A stretch of DNA of 64,000 bases from Rhynchopus sp. YZ270_cl-10 (GCA_964035575.1 OZ037876.1:496001-560000); one strand, 5' to 3'; positions 1-10,784 are shown, numbered from the stretch's first letter. Numbers and translations are program-made. The notes: generated by a model not told the origin, from the letters alone.

Positions 1-667
1 TCTCAAAATAGACCGACGCAAACCCACTCGACGTTCCACATACAACACAAGCACACAACCCAACAAACCATTTATTCCCTTCAACCCCACTCCCCCTTGT
101 CTTCAACTGCGTCAACACAACACCAAAGAACAGCAACACCAACGCTGCCCATTTCTTCTTCGACAACGCCCTGCCAAGCAACACCACCGTAAAAACCGCT
201 GTGATCAACAATTTGAGTTGATAGGTCACCTGAAACAACGTAGCTTCCAAATTCTCTAAAGCGACAAACAGCAAATTATTCTGAAAGGTATAAAGAAAGG
301 AAGGCACTGCGAGGCGGAGGACCTGCTCTCGGTCCTCAACGAGAGTGGTGTGGATATCGCTGCAAAAGGTTGAGACGCTGAAGTTACATTGTGCGTAGGT
401 AATGACCAGACACATTACCATTTTGAAGACTTCTGCCATAACGACAGTGGTACTGATGTTGTACTCCTCAGCCTCCCCCGAGAGTGCGCGGGTATAGCGC
501 ATCAACAACACCGCGCCCGCATTTTGCACAACCAACACCCCCAACGAAAGGTACTTCAACGATACACACCCTATTCGCACCTCAGTGTGATCCTTCGGAG
601 AAGGTGTCTGTGGTTTCTCCTTCCTTTCATCTGTGCATTCATGAACCGAAATTTCAAGCTTACGCAT
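1..667 (-). CDS. Nucleotide-sugar transporter (SLC35A-like), 3' end beyond the window
   Basis: The minus strand from 667 to the window edge is open for 222 codons after an in-frame TGA just upstream of the ATG, so the start is well placed and the C-terminal part lies outside the window. After a hydrophilic N-terminus of about 35 residues come several membrane helices with signatures of the UDP-galactose/UDP-GlcNAc/CMP-sialate transporter family: LAVPSFLYTFQNNLLFVAL, then LEATLFQVTYQLKLLITAVF, then a GTSSGFASVYFE helix. Known family members sit in the Golgi or ER membrane and exchange nucleotide sugars for the matching nucleoside monophosphate. The substrate cannot be read from this part. It fits the secretory theme of the glycosyltransferase at 14.6-16.6 kb. 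Confidence 0.88.
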   Translation of the reverse strand, partial: MRKLEISVHECTDERKEKPQTPSPKDHTEVRIGCVSLKYLSLGVLVVQNAGAVLLMRYTRALSGEAEEYNISTTVVMAEVFKMVMCLVITYAQCNFSVSTFCSDIHTTLVEDREQVLRLAVPSFLYTFQNNLLFVALENLEATLFQVTYQLKLLITAVFTVVLLGRALSKKKWAALVLLFFGVVLTQLKTRGSGVEGNKWFVGLCACVVCGTSSGFASVYFE

Positions 668-967
668 TAAGTTAAAATAATCAAGAAGCTGCACTCATTT
701 AGAAAAAAAATTAAGGGATGAGGAAGAGAAAGAGAAAGAAGAAGGAGGAAGAAGAGGGTAATAAAAAAGACAGAAAGGATATAAAGATGAACGTCTCACA
801 GCGAGGAGGAGTTACCTTGAAGAAAAAAAAAAAGTGTTATGGGGGGTAATGGGGTTGGGATAAGCTGTAAGAGAGGTTGAGGGAGAGGGGGAGGTGTTTT
901 GAAGGAAAAATGGAGTGTTTACCGTCTTTAGGATCCCAACAAAAATAGATCAAATCAAGTGGAGCAC

Positions 968-1735
968 ACTCTAGGCAGTGTTGGCAGAGTACGTGTCCAA
1001 TTTCAAAAAGTACGTAAAAAGTACAATAGTACAATAGTACAATAGTACAAAAAGTACGTAAAGAGTACAAAAAATACACAAAAAGTACATCTGGGTTTGT
1101 GGCCGGGTTTGTGCAGCTGGTGTACCGGGGCAAAAAAAAAGGTTTGAGGGCAGTGTTGGCATAGTACGGAAAATGCTCAAAAAGTACAAATATGAGGGTG
1201 CACAGAGCTATAAACGGCTTCTCAAGAATGTGCGCGTGGTGGGCTCTGGGCGACCTTATGGTACTATGGTACTATGGTACTATGGTACTATGGTACTATG
1301 GTACTATGGTACTATGGTACTATGGTACTATGGTACTATGGGGTGGATGCTTCAATGAAGGATGCCTACATAGCCCAGAAGATGGCCACTTCCAGACTTC
1401 GGGCGGTTTTGAGCACTACCCCTTCCTTAGTGGGTGATTTTCCCGGGCAAAAACAAAACCCACTCTTAAGCAAATTATAAAATGACACCCCCCACTGTCG
1501 GGGACATGTCAAGGACCTGTCAATATGGGCCCTCTCCGAACACCATTGAATAACAAAAAAATCTTTTTTGAGTGTGATTGGGGTGAAGGGAAATACGGAT
1601 TTTGCTTCGAATTCCCAGGGTAAAATATAGGGTCATAAAGTACGGATTTGGGCGCCAAAAAGTACGTCAAAAAGTACAAAAGTACAAAGTACAAAAAGTA
1701 CAACGTACACGTACTCTGCCAACACTGACTCTAGG
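968..1735. mobile_element. Non-autonomous hAT-like MITE with 8-bp target duplication
   Basis: A perfect 21-bp terminal inverted repeat starting CAGTGTTGGCAGAGTACG lies at 976-996 and, inverted, at 1707-1727. It is bounded on both sides by the 8-bp direct repeat ACTCTAGG (968-975 and 1728-1735). A CAGTG-type terminus and an 8-bp duplication are the marks of the hAT superfamily. The 752-bp body has no transposase frame. It contains 8-bp arrays of the GTACAATA and GTACCATA types and a second, unpaired copy of the terminus at 1151, which suggests an older nested insertion. The perfect TSD and TIRs imply a fairly recent event. Confidence 0.85.
1257..1340. repeat. 8-bp microsatellite (TATGGTAC)n
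   Basis: About 10.5 perfect copies of TATGGTAC lie inside the hAT-like MITE. A shorter run of the related unit GTACAATA, in the opposite sense, lies at 1020-1045. Confidence 0.95.
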
Positions 1736-2387
1736 GTGGCTGCACTAATACAACCAAGTTTTCGAACAAAGGAGACAAAAAAATTGGGGGTAATCGGGGG
1801 TTTTGCGTTGTTAAATTCGTGTGTTTTGTGGTGTGTGTCGGTGTATTTTTAAATGAATACATCCTGTTACACCTACACCCCACCCCCAAGCTGGAAGGCT
1901 TCGTGGTAACGTTCGTTGCAAAAAAAAAACCCCCCGAGGAAGTTTTTTTAAAGCCCGCAAATCGGCCGCGGGTGTTTTTTTTAATTTAGCAAAACGAAAA
2001 GTTGAAGCTCCAAAAAAAAAATGTTATGTTGTAAAAAAAGGGAAAAGGATGCGGGAAATATCGGTGGCATAACCCGCACCCACACCCATACCCCCATCCC
2101 CAACACCCGTTAAAGAAACAACAACAAGGGGGCTATTGCATCATTTTGCAAAGCTACTTTTTTTTGGGTGTTCCACACCCACAAGGTCACATCGATCGGT
2201 AGGGAGTTTGCAGCCAGCCTCCCCCCTAGGGTCCTTCTTCCTCCCCCCCGCCCGCCCTCCCTAATTTAACCAGAAAAAAAAATTCCACGCCATTTTAAAT
2301 TTACTATACCCCCTCCCCCTCCCCTCATTTCCCATTTTAAAAAAATCTAATTTTGTTCGTTCTACCCGATTATTTCCCCCTCTCCTT

Positions 2388-3971
2388 TCATGGTTGGGAG
2401 ACGTCATCCGCAGTTGGCATTAATGGGTGGAGGGATGGGGTGCCTCCTTGACCGTAGGGGAGTGGCGTGGTGCCGAGGTAGGGGGTGCAGGAGAGGGACG
2501 GTGCAGCAGAGACGACGTGGTGTGGTTGCGAAGGGGACTGCACAGCGCTTGGGCAGGGTGCCGCTGGGGGGACGATGGCGGCGGTGTTGGTGGTGTGCGC
2601 ACGCTCCTCCCGTTCGAGGTGTTTGGTCACGAGTGTTGCGGCGCCCAGCATTCCAGCGGACATCATCAGCTTACCTGCTGGAGCGGCCCGGCTTTCTGAC
2701 AGCTCCTTCGCGATTTTCCGTACACCTCCATACAACTCTACCTGCTCATTCGTCATAACCGTCGGTGCAACCCCGCTGTCCGGATCAACAAAGACAAAGT
2801 GGCTTGGCACCTCCATCTCTGCAGGCACCGGAAGCGCTTCAATCTGCACCCCATGCGGCCTGCGTGCCCAATGAAACGACTTCGGCACCGCACCCCCCTT
2901 CGACACCAACAAAATCCCATCGCCAATCACCGACCGTACAACACCCTCCTCCCACTCCCCATCCGCGGAGGTGCTTACCTCCACAATATGCCCCTTACGC
3001 ACAGAAGGCGACGGCACGACCTGGCCAGGGGTAGGGTTGAATATGGTGCCGCCCACAGCAACTTCCAATGCGCTGTCTTCGTCTGACGTCACAACACCAA
3101 GAATTCCGGCACGGAGGGTGGTCACACCAGAGGTCGTTGCAACGTTGTTGATGGTAGTGGGAATCGTCACCCAGGTGCCTTCTTTGAAGGCCGCAGAGCG
3201 GATGTGGTCCTTTGGTACCTCATATGTGCGTCCCTCGATGTTGACAGTGTAGGTGCCATTGCCGTCACGGCTTTGGACAGCTCCGTTGGACCAATTGCCT
3301 TGTACGGAGACGCTGACTGGGTCGTTTTTGAGGAATGCGCCGTTGCGGTGGCCAGGGAGTTCGTCGTCGCTGGGTGGTGTGTCGTCCTCAAGGAGGCGTT
3401 TGTGTCGTGCACGCCGCCAATGAACCTGATGGAGGAGGAGCGCAACGGAGCAGCAGCAGACCACCGCCCCCCACACCACACCGCCGACCCAGAGCCGCCA
3501 GTAGCTTTCCTTCCCGTTGTCTCCCATGCTGTCGACGACAAAGCAGCTTCGTGTATCATCGTGGAGGTAGCAGGTTGTGGTGTCGGAGGTAAATGAAATG
3601 GTGGTTTCGACGCAAGAAGTGATGGAGCCGGCACCAAGCTTGAGGGGGCAAAAGGAGGAGGTGGTGGTGGCGGTGTCGGTGGAGGGGATGCTGCGTTCGT
3701 CGGAGTTGAGTGTGAAGGTGACGTTTGTGTAGTACGCCTCATATGCAGCGCAGCGCTCACCATTGCCGGTGTTCTCCCACTCCGCGCATTCGCAAGCGAA
3801 CACCGCAGGGTCCGTTATGCTACATACCCCCTCTCGACGGTCCTTATGCTCAGCACTCTCCCACCCCACCACCCCTACAAGGATGAACGCCAGCGCGCCA
3901 AGCAAACAGAAGAAACAAAAAGTATGCACACTCCCTAGCCTTGCCAGAGCAATCCCACCGCAGATTGCCAT
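2388..3971 (-). CDS. Two-pass membrane protein with Cys-rich loop and long cytosolic tail, unknown function
   Basis: An uninterrupted 527-codon frame. A first hydrophobic segment (about residues 14-38, signal anchor) is followed by a roughly 120-residue loop with about nine Cys and N-glycosylation sites such as NVT, then a second membrane helix (about 160-182) with a CCC cluster. The remaining 340 residues are hydrophilic and hold two short beta-rich stretches around VQGNWSNGAVQSRDGNGTY and EVSTSADGEWEEGVVRS that look like small SH3/Tudor-type barrels. The tail is Pro/Ser-rich. The loop would be lumenal or extracellular and the tail cytosolic. I do not recognise the family. A TAACAG acceptor lies 3 nt upstream of the ATG. 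Confidence 0.8.
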   Translation of the reverse strand: MAICGGIALARLGSVHTFCFFCLLGALAFILVGVVGWESAEHKDRREGVCSITDPAVFACECAEWENTGNGERCAAYEAYYTNVTFTLNSDERSIPSTDTATTTSSFCPLKLGAGSITSCVETTISFTSDTTTCYLHDDTRSCFVVDSMGDNGKESYWRLWVGGVVWGAVVCCCSVALLLHQVHWRRARHKRLLEDDTPPSDDELPGHRNGAFLKNDPVSVSVQGNWSNGAVQSRDGNGTYTVNIEGRTYEVPKDHIRSAAFKEGTWVTIPTTINNVATTSGVTTLRAGILGVVTSDEDSALEVAVGGTIFNPTPGQVVPSPSVRKGHIVEVSTSADGEWEEGVVRSVIGDGILLVSKGGAVPKSFHWARRPHGVQIEALPVPAEMEVPSHFVFVDPDSGVAPTVMTNEQVELYGGVRKIAKELSESRAAPAGKLMMSAGMLGAATLVTKHLEREERAHTTNTAAIVPPAAPCPSAVQSPSQPHHVVSAAPSLSCTPYLGTTPLPYGQGGTPSLHPLMPTADDVSQP

Positions 3972-4368
3972 ATTCTGTTATTTTTTTTTACTGAAAATAG
4001 AGGTTTTTTTAAAGGAAGGCGTATTTCAAAATAAAATGGGGGAAATGTCATTATGTTCTAGCTACATAGGGGGTAATTGGGGGTTTTAATATGGGTGGCG
4101 TGGAGGGGGGAATTGGTTGTGGGGTAGGGGGTGGTGAAACGCTTCTAAGAGGGGAAGAGATGAAAGGTGAAGTTCTTACAACAGCGGAATAATAAACAAG
4201 AAAAAAAAGATCAGTGAATAATTAAAAGAAAACGTTCGTCGCCTGATGAAGGGATGTGTCTAAAACAAAAAAAATACCCTACCCCCCTAGTATGCTCCCT
4301 TTGAAGAAGCATGTCAAGGTAGGGGGAAGGATGGTAACAATGCCTGAGCCTGACAACATGCTAGATGA
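3972..4368. other. Intergenic spacer, nothing recognised
   Basis: AT-rich spacer between two minus-strand genes. On the minus strand it should contain the 3' UTR of the SAM-domain gene and the acceptor region of the next one. No repeat family or gene is seen. Confidence 0.6.
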
Positions 4369-6573
4369 CTAAGGACGGAGCTTTCCGGAGGCATATGCAA
4401 GCAGCTTTCTCTTCGGACCTGCAAAAGAAAAACAAAATTATTACGCATCCACTCGACGTTTGGATAAAGAAAACTAGAGATAAAAGGGGGGTTTGGGGGG
4501 AGTTCAATTCTTGAATGCATCCCCACTCAGTCACACAGAATGTTTATTTTACGTTTCAAAAATATTGCTGCGAAAACTATTTTCAATTTTATGGGGAAAA
4601 CATACCAATCGGAAGATAGCTCAGTGATGCATCTGTTGCGGCGTGTAGGTCTTCAATGAGGTAGACGCCGTGCTGGTTCAGGACGTCGTAGTGCTTCTCC
4701 ATACCACGGATGATGAGCCACTGGTGCAGGTTCCCGCCTTCCACACCACCACCCCCTCTTGGCGAGACCGGGGTCACTGCGTGCTGGTAGGGCACGTCCA
4801 CCCGTGCAGGCGACTGTGGAGGTGATGCAGCGACGTAGCCATCTGGCCCTTCCAAGGATACCCCACGCGCATAGTCCAGTTGTGTATGCGCAACCGGTGC
4901 CTTGGCCATGACACGGTGTCCCGGGTCGTGTGCAGTTGCCGTGAGACGTACTAAAACATCCTTCTCCTGTGGTGTCATCTCCCGCACTACCTTTGCCTGC
5001 CGATGGAACTCCCCCTCTGGTTGGACCGACACACCGCCCAGCCTCGGCGAAGGTGGCGGCAGTGGTGGCAACCCCGGGCCTGACACTGCCGACAGTGGTG
5101 GAGACGATCTCACAGCAGCCGACCCGACAATGGGTACCGACACGCCTGCTGGGGCTCGGATGTGTGGAGGGGTGTGCGCGATGTGGTCGAACTGTGCTGA
5201 GATGGACCCATCGGGGGAGCGGCTTGCGGAGCGCACGGTGTCGCTGATATGAGAGGACACTGCCTCGTCACGTCTCTGCATCGGAGTGCGTGGCGAGCGA
5301 GGGGTCGCACCACCGCGCCTTGCAGCAGGCGACCTTGGGGACCGTGGCGACAGTGGCTGCTGCTGCATGGACCCCTTCGGCGAACGGTTTGCCTGAGGTG
5401 ACCTCCCTGTGGTAGACCGCGACCACGTGCCCCCGACGTGCAGCGCACCGCCCGAAGTATTCGTTTTCAATGATTTCGGCGGATCAACAACGACCTGCTC
5501 TGGAGATAATGACCGCGTCCGTTGCGGCGACCGCGAAACAGATCCGAGAAGTGGCGACTGCATTGGCGACACCGAACGTTGTCCCGAGGAGTGTGCATAG
5601 CTCTCAGGCGACTGCATGGAGATGGTCACTGCACGGTGTGCAGGGGACGCAGCGACCTGAGGGTTGCGAAGAGACCTGCTTCGGGTGTGCAGGAGCTGTT
5701 CCAACGCGGCAGCCTCAGCAGCACCCTTCGCCTTTGCGTTGTGGAAGTCGGACATCGAGATGCACCACTCCCTCAGGATGAGGCCACACCGCGGTACATC
5801 CACACCTAGCGGCACAATCGCAAGCATCTGCACCAAGGGCAGAATGTGTGTACGCACACCAGGCGGAACAGCACTACGCTCCACAGCACGTACCCGCATA
5901 TGAAACTCTTGCGTATCACTCAGCAGGCGCAGCCCAGGGCGAAGATAGCTCCGCTCTCCAGTACGCTTCACACGCACCGGGGACACAGCAAGCAGGACAC
6001 ACACCGTCTCCATCAGAGACTCCAGGATCCGGTACACCGTGGTGCCGTATTCATAGCGTCCTGTGGTGTGGCGTTATGTTGCAAGCAGTTGTAGGGGTTT
6101 CCTGAGCGGAACACTACCCAGCATGCTATGTGGAGGGTGAGACATACCTTCGACAAACTCCACACAGTCCTGTGGCGTCATTTCCAGAAGGTCTCGTGAC
6201 GCTGTGATCATCGCGTCAGCGCTGTGGTGAATGTTTGAAGATTTTTTTGTAGGATAACTCCAGTGTGAACCATCGCATATTGGTATATGACCACAAGGGG
6301 TTTGCTTCGGTATATATTTTTTTTGGCAATGTATCTCGTGTCAAATTGTAGGGGGGGGATAGAAACTTAACACTCACACTCACAAAATCGCACGATAAAA
6401 CCCATGGAAGAGGTTGTGGTGAAACACACACACACAAAAATCATTGAGAGAACGATGACAAGGCCTCTCGCTGTCCACATCCCCATTCTTAAAGACAATG
6501 TCACATTCTTTTTGCGGTCGTTTCCATACATTTGCTGCCCGTTCAACATGGCTTCATGAGCGAAAGCGTCCAT
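4369..6573 (-). CDS. SAM-domain protein with Ser/Pro/Arg-rich middle, four exons
   Basis: Exons on the minus strand: 6573-6530 (tentative), 6221-6148, 6060-4606 and 4418-4369, joined in phase to give 540 residues. The last exon restores the final helix of a C-terminal SAM domain (LHQWLIIRGMEKHYDVLNQ through EDLHAATDASLSYLPIG to PKRKLLAYASGKL), which is the best support for that junction. The N-terminal 130 residues are helical and not recognised. The middle (about 170-380) is Ser/Pro/Arg-rich with many SP and SPR motifs, a likely phosphorylated linker. Donors are GTATGG, GTATGT and GTATGT. If the first exon is wrong, translation would start at 6211. The 308-nt first intron contains an E-family repeat. 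SAM domains usually mediate oligomerisation; a scaffold role is inference. Confidence 0.72.
6359..6433 (+). repeat. E-family dispersed repeat, copy 1
   Basis: Shares with 48903-48969 the blocks AGAAAC.TAACACTCA, CCCATGG and GAGGTTGTGGTGAAAC in the same order and direction. It lies in the first intron of the SAM-domain gene. Confidence 0.75.
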
Positions 6574-7234
6574 ATTAAGGTCGGCACAGTGTTCCCATAC
6601 TACAGGTGGTGAGATGATGTTGTTTTAGGGGGTGGTGGATGGGGGTCGGAGGGGCTTTAAATATCAAAAAGAAAATATTTCCCCCCCCTTTTTTTTTTTC
6701 TAACTGTTACTGTACGCGCAGCAGCGTGTGTTGTGGGGGTTCAAAAGGGAAGGCTCGTTTTTCGTTTTGAAAAAAAAAAAAGAAAAGAAAAAAGAGACAG
6801 CAATCTTCTTTTTATTACTATCGTTGTGCCCCACACCCACCCGCCACCCAAGCGCTATACGTGAGATGTCGCCCTTCCCGTTCGCCCCCCCTTCGTTTTC
6901 TTTTAAGTGGTGGTGGGGAGAACTCTTCTGTTCTTGGTGAAAACAAGGTGTTCATTTTTGCCTTCTTTTTTTTGTCCTAAAAGACCTTTGCTATGTTATA
7001 GAAAAATGACAGCATCGAAAAGGATGTTCCTGTCGTCACACCTTGAAAAATTTTTTTGCCTTTTTTTTTGCATTTTGATAACAGCTTTGTTAGTTTTTTT
7101 CGTTCACACACGTCACCACCACTGTCGCCCTGTTTTTTTATGTTTTGTCCCCCCCAAAAAAAAATCGTTTTTTGCATCATTCTGCAATTTTCTGACAAGA
7201 AGCTGTTGTCAGTTTTTGAAGAACAAAAATGTGC
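6574..7234. other. Intergenic spacer, nothing recognised
   Basis: T-rich and A-rich runs dominate. It should hold the NAA50 3' UTR and the SAM gene acceptor region. No gene or repeat family is recognised. Confidence 0.55.
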
Positions 7235-7985
7235 TCACTTTTTGGTTGTGTCAAGGGTAAGCAGGTACGCGTCTTCGCCGAGCGTCTTGTAGTAACCCTG
7301 CACGGTTTCCTTGTTTGTGAAGCCGAATTTTTTGTAGAAGTCCAGCACTGCCTGGTTTTTTAATTGCACGTGGAGTGCGAGCGACTTCACGTCGGGATGT
7401 TTTTTTGCCTGTAGTGGTTTTTTTTTTTTTTTTTGGTTGCAATAGATTGACCCTCACTGGAAAAGTTGACATACGTCCTCAATAATAGTCTTAAGCAAGC
7501 ACGTTGCAATCCCTGACTGCCTGTACGGCTCCAACACCCCCAAGGTCATAATATATAAACGGTTGTCTTCTTTCTCCTCCAACCGACAGCAGATGGCGCC
7601 CACCAGCGTCTCCATGTTGTAGTGTGCCAGCCACGACCAGTCTCTGCCTTGCTGGTACAGCGAGTCGTAGAACTTCGGCTGGTAGATCACCGGGAAGGTG
7701 GCCTCGTTAAGTACCTTGATCATTTCAATACGCTTGGCGTCCATACGCAGAAGCGATATCAATTCGGGCTTGCTGACTTCAACCTCCTGCAGGTTTCAAG
7801 AAGGAAATTGAAGCGAATAGTGGGGGAAAAATGAAAGCTGTTAAGTCCAAACGCCTCTGTGGAGGCAGGCGGAAGGGGGGAAAAAAAAATGGAAATAACT
7901 GATAACGATGGTGGCCTTCAGCCACATTAGGGGTGTGTAAAAGTATTGTACATACATCAGCCAAGATATCATCATGGTCGGTCAT
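7235..7985 (-). CDS. NAA50: N-alpha-acetyltransferase 50 (NatE catalytic subunit), three exons
   Basis: Exons 7985-7956, 7786-7475 and 7408-7235 join in phase to 171 residues, the usual length of the family (about 170). The sequence follows NAA50 throughout: an early NEATFPVIYQPKFYDSLY, then VGAICCRLEEKEDNRLYIMT, the acetyl-CoA loop in LGVLEPYRQSGIATCLLK, then LHVQLKNQAVLDFYKKFGF and a Tyr-containing ETVQGYYKTL near the end. This GNAT enzyme acetylates the N-terminal Met of nascent chains at the ribosome, and in animals it is also needed for sister-chromatid cohesion. Introns are 169 and 66 nt with GTATGT donors. The first contains a C-family hairpin repeat. Confidence 0.95.
7831..7875 (+). 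repeat. C-family repeat, copy 1 (in NAA50 intron)
   Basis: Carries the family core AAACGCCTC and a perfect hairpin GCCTC-TGTG-GAGGC. It lies in intron 1 of NAA50. Confidence 0.6.
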
Positions 7986-8775
7986 CTTTTCCTTGAAAAA
8001 GCTCTCACACACGAGCTTTTTATGTATTCTTTTCCTAGAGTGGGTTGGATGGGGGTTGTTTGGGGGAAGAGTTTGGAAGGGGGGAAGAGAAAAAAAAATC
8101 AATTTTTTCAATAAATTTCCCAAAGCAAAGCAGGGTACGAAGCAAAAAAAAAAAAAAAATACACTACGGAAGTAGCACATCGCGTTTTGCTATAGGGTGC
8201 AAAAAAGAGGGGAAAGGAGGTGATGGTACGGTAAATTGATAACAGAAAGGGAACAATATTTGGAAGATCTTGACCCAGAGGAGCACAATCATCGTTGTGA
8301 AATAAATAGGCACTCTGGAAGGGCATATCCAGAGGGTGGGCAAAAATATTTTTTACACTCCGCATGAAACTGCCAATCACGGCATTTCGAAAAAAAGGGT
8401 GAAACGAAAAGGAAGGTTTTTTTCTTTCTAATTAAAGAAACAAAAGACAATCTGCACACAACATCCAAGAAGGAAATTGGAGGTGCAAATATTGCTTTAT
8501 TTTGAAATCAGTAATCAGGCGCGGTAAATAAAAACAAAAACAAAGTGCACAATTTCTAAGATGAATACACCTCTCCCATAGACACACATATTATCAAAAG
8601 AGAAGACATCAAATATATGAAATATTGTTGCACACAACACAACACAACACAACACCCACCTAAAACTCCTTTTTTTGCATTCCTTTTTTCTTCTTTTTTT
8701 TCCCTCTGTATAAACGGGTCCTTTCCCCATACGCGAACTGCCTTTCCTCGAGAAGGTCCGTTTCCTTGGTGCGGA
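7986..8775. other. Intergenic spacer
   Basis: AT-rich. It contains a short (AACAC)n run near 8635-8655 and several T runs. Open frames here are short and compositionally unlike the genes. Nothing else is recognised. Confidence 0.55.
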
Positions 8776-10428
8776 TTATTTGAGAGGTGTCATCCCTACG
8801 TCGTCCTCGAAGTCGCTGAGATTCTGTTTTAATTGCGCAACCTCCGCCTGCAGCTGCATGTTGTGCTGTGCATGCTCGCGTGCAATCTCCTTTAACATTT
8901 TAAGGGTTTTGCCTTGTGCGTGCAGCTCTTCGCGCAGTGTTGTAGCGTGCGCAGCGTTTCGTTCTGAAGCTTCTTCCGTTTTCATGAGAGACTGCACTGC
9001 AAGCTCCCAGCACTGCTCTAGGTTTGTGACGTACTCTGATACATCATGCAATGTAGGTGGTGCTGCCGACTCTGCCCGCTTTTCTATCAAAAGACTTTTT
9101 GTCAAATAATTCGTCGGGTTTTGCGTCCGAAATATCAGCCTCCTAGGGGTCGACGCTGCATGAGGTATATCCTTCTCCTGAGATTCTGAATGCTTTAAAG
9201 GAACCACCAAATGAAACGCTGCAGGATCAAACGTCACAAAATCCACCGGATACCGCGTCAACAGATACCCCAACAACGACGCCGTTGAAAAAACCGCCAT
9301 TTCATCTGCCTCCGTAAACGGAGAATACCCGCGATGTTTATTCAATAAAAGCGCTGCGCCTATGGACTGCCCCTCCGTAAAAATGGGTATCGCAAGAAGC
9401 GATGAAACACCGGTACATTTAAACCCCAAAGTTTCTCTTGCAATGTGTGAATTGATAATGTTAACTGCAGTTCGCGCGGCGCAGACAGAGCCTACCAGAG
9501 ATGCGCGCGGAGGCAAACAAAGCTGCGCCGCAGAAGGAAGGCCTGGACCTACACAGGCAACTGCCTGCATTTCGTCTCTGGAAGGGATATATTTAAATAA
9601 CACTGCACGCTCTGCTTTGACCTGCACCAAAATCGATTCCAACACCAAATATGCGGAGGCAGACAACATATGCGAGCATGTCAGTGTATTATGTGTGCCT
9701 GCATCATTGGTACTATTGAACGACGGTGTTGCTGTGATCTTTGCGAGGTACGCTGGCGAGGCTGGCTCCTTCTCCTCCTCCAGCGACTCTGCTGTAAAAT
9801 GTCCTGCAGTATTTAACGCAGGCAACCCTTTCCATGAGGACTCTCTCCTGGGTCCGGAGGATTCCGCAGGGCTTGTAGGTGCCTCTGCAACATCGCGCTT
9901 TCTAAACCGAATGGACTTCGCAGAAGCAGGCATAGAAGGACGTTTCCGCATAACCCCTTCAGGGGGGTTTGGTGCAAGTCCTTTCTCCTTCTCTTTCGTA
10001 TCATCACGCAAGCATTCCAGCCGGGCGGCCTGCATTTTTTTTGAAAATTCCAGCGCATTAGTGGTCTGTAAAACCTTTTGTACAAAATCGCGTTTTGAAG
10101 GGTCCTTCATTGGATTGCGTAGTACGTTTGCAAAGGCATCGGTGGTGTCGGTGACCAACTCATTGATGCGAATCTGCCATTGAAGAAGCTGTGCCTCAGT
10201 CGCATCGTACGGTGGTGTCCCCCCAATGTGGTCGGCGATGGTGGAGATTTCCTGCAGATGCATCCTGCTCTGGCAGACGCATTGCGCGACGTTTGTGCAC
10301 ATCTCATCGAGCTGTTCTGAAAGGACCTTGGAAAGTGCTTGTTCGGTCTCAGCATTCTCCAGCAAACTTATCTTCTTCTGTGCCTGCGGGGGAACAGATT
10401 TCGGCTTCTTTAACGCCCCTTTCTTCAT
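8776..10428 (-). CDS. GAF-domain protein with C-terminal coiled coil
   Basis: A single 550-codon exon. The N-terminal 150 residues are helical with heptad character. A charged Ser/Pro linker follows, then a GAF domain (about 255-390: LVLESILVQVKAERAVLFKY, VGPGLPSAAQLCLPPRASLV, SSLLAIPIF, GAALLLNKHRGYSPFTEADE). The last 90 residues form a coiled coil. GAF domains bind small ligands such as cyclic nucleotides or act in dimerisation. No catalytic domain is attached, so this is probably a ligand-binding scaffold; the ligand is unknown. The start is preceded on the coding strand by a long CT-rich tract, as expected of a splice acceptor. Confidence 0.85.
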   Translation of the reverse strand: MKKGALKKPKSVPPQAQKKISLLENAETEQALSKVLSEQLDEMCTNVAQCVCQSRMHLQEISTIADHIGGTPPYDATEAQLLQWQIRINELVTDTTDAFANVLRNPMKDPSKRDFVQKVLQTTNALEFSKKMQAARLECLRDDTKEKEKGLAPNPPEGVMRKRPSMPASAKSIRFRKRDVAEAPTSPAESSGPRRESSWKGLPALNTAGHFTAESLEEEKEPASPAYLAKITATPSFNSTNDAGTHNTLTCSHMLSASAYLVLESILVQVKAERAVLFKYIPSRDEMQAVACVGPGLPSAAQLCLPPRASLVGSVCAARTAVNIINSHIARETLGFKCTGVSSLLAIPIFTEGQSIGAALLLNKHRGYSPFTEADEMAVFSTASLLGYLLTRYPVDFVTFDPAAFHLVVPLKHSESQEKDIPHAASTPRRLIFRTQNPTNYLTKSLLIEKRAESAAPPTLHDVSEYVTNLEQCWELAVQSLMKTEEASERNAAHATTLREELHAQGKTLKMLKEIAREHAQHNMQLQAEVAQLKQNLSDFEDDVGMTPLK

Positions 10429-10539
10429 AGAAAGAATGGAGAGAAAAAGAATGGGGTAGACTCAAAGGAAGCTCTAAGAGAGAGAGAAATAAAAGAAACT
10501 GTGTGTGTGTGGGGGATGAAGGATTTTTTTAAAAAGGAG

Positions 10540-10784
10540 TACCGACCCTCCCCCGTGAAATTGTCCCCCCCCAAAAACCGGTATTTTGCCCCGACGGACA
10601 ATTTCAAGGCAGGGGGGGACAATTTCAAGGGAGTCGCAGGGACAACCTTTGCTCCCCCTTCTTCACACCAAAACGGCCACCCCCCCTACAGTACGAGAAA
10701 TTGTCCCCCCCTCACTTTTTCTCCCAGGGGGGGCAATTTCAAGGGGGTCGGAGGGGGGGACAATTTCACGGGGGAGGGTCGGTA
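10540..10784. mobile_element. 245-bp MITE with perfect 32-bp terminal inverted repeats and TA ends
   Basis: Arms 10540-10571 and 10753-10784 are perfect inverted copies (outer part CCGACCCTCCCCCGTG, inner part GAAATTGTCCCCCCC), each ending in TA. The interior holds four or more diverged copies of a GGGGACAATTTCAAGG-type unit in both directions. TA at both ends is compatible with a Tc1/mariner-type TA duplication. There is no coding capacity. It lies about 110 bp upstream of the GAF gene start. Confidence 0.85.

Larger units (their letters stand above)
668..2387. other. Gene-free stretch with hAT-like MITE
   Basis: No convincing gene. It holds an intact-looking hAT-type MITE (976-1727), an 8-bp microsatellite inside it, and AT-rich sequence with A and T runs on either side. 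The short open frames around 1173-1480 are made by the microsatellite. Confidence 0.7.

Noticed and set aside
1173-1480. Overlapping plus-strand frames encoding Met-Val-Leu-Trp-Tyr repeats
   Set aside because: Pure translation of the TATGGTAC microsatellite.
2388-3971. BK-channel beta-subunit resemblance (two helices, Cys-rich loop)
   Set aside because: Only topology matches. The tail is far too long and no family motif is present.
9362-10183. Plus-strand 273-codon frame
   Set aside because: Antisense shadow of the GAF-domain gene.
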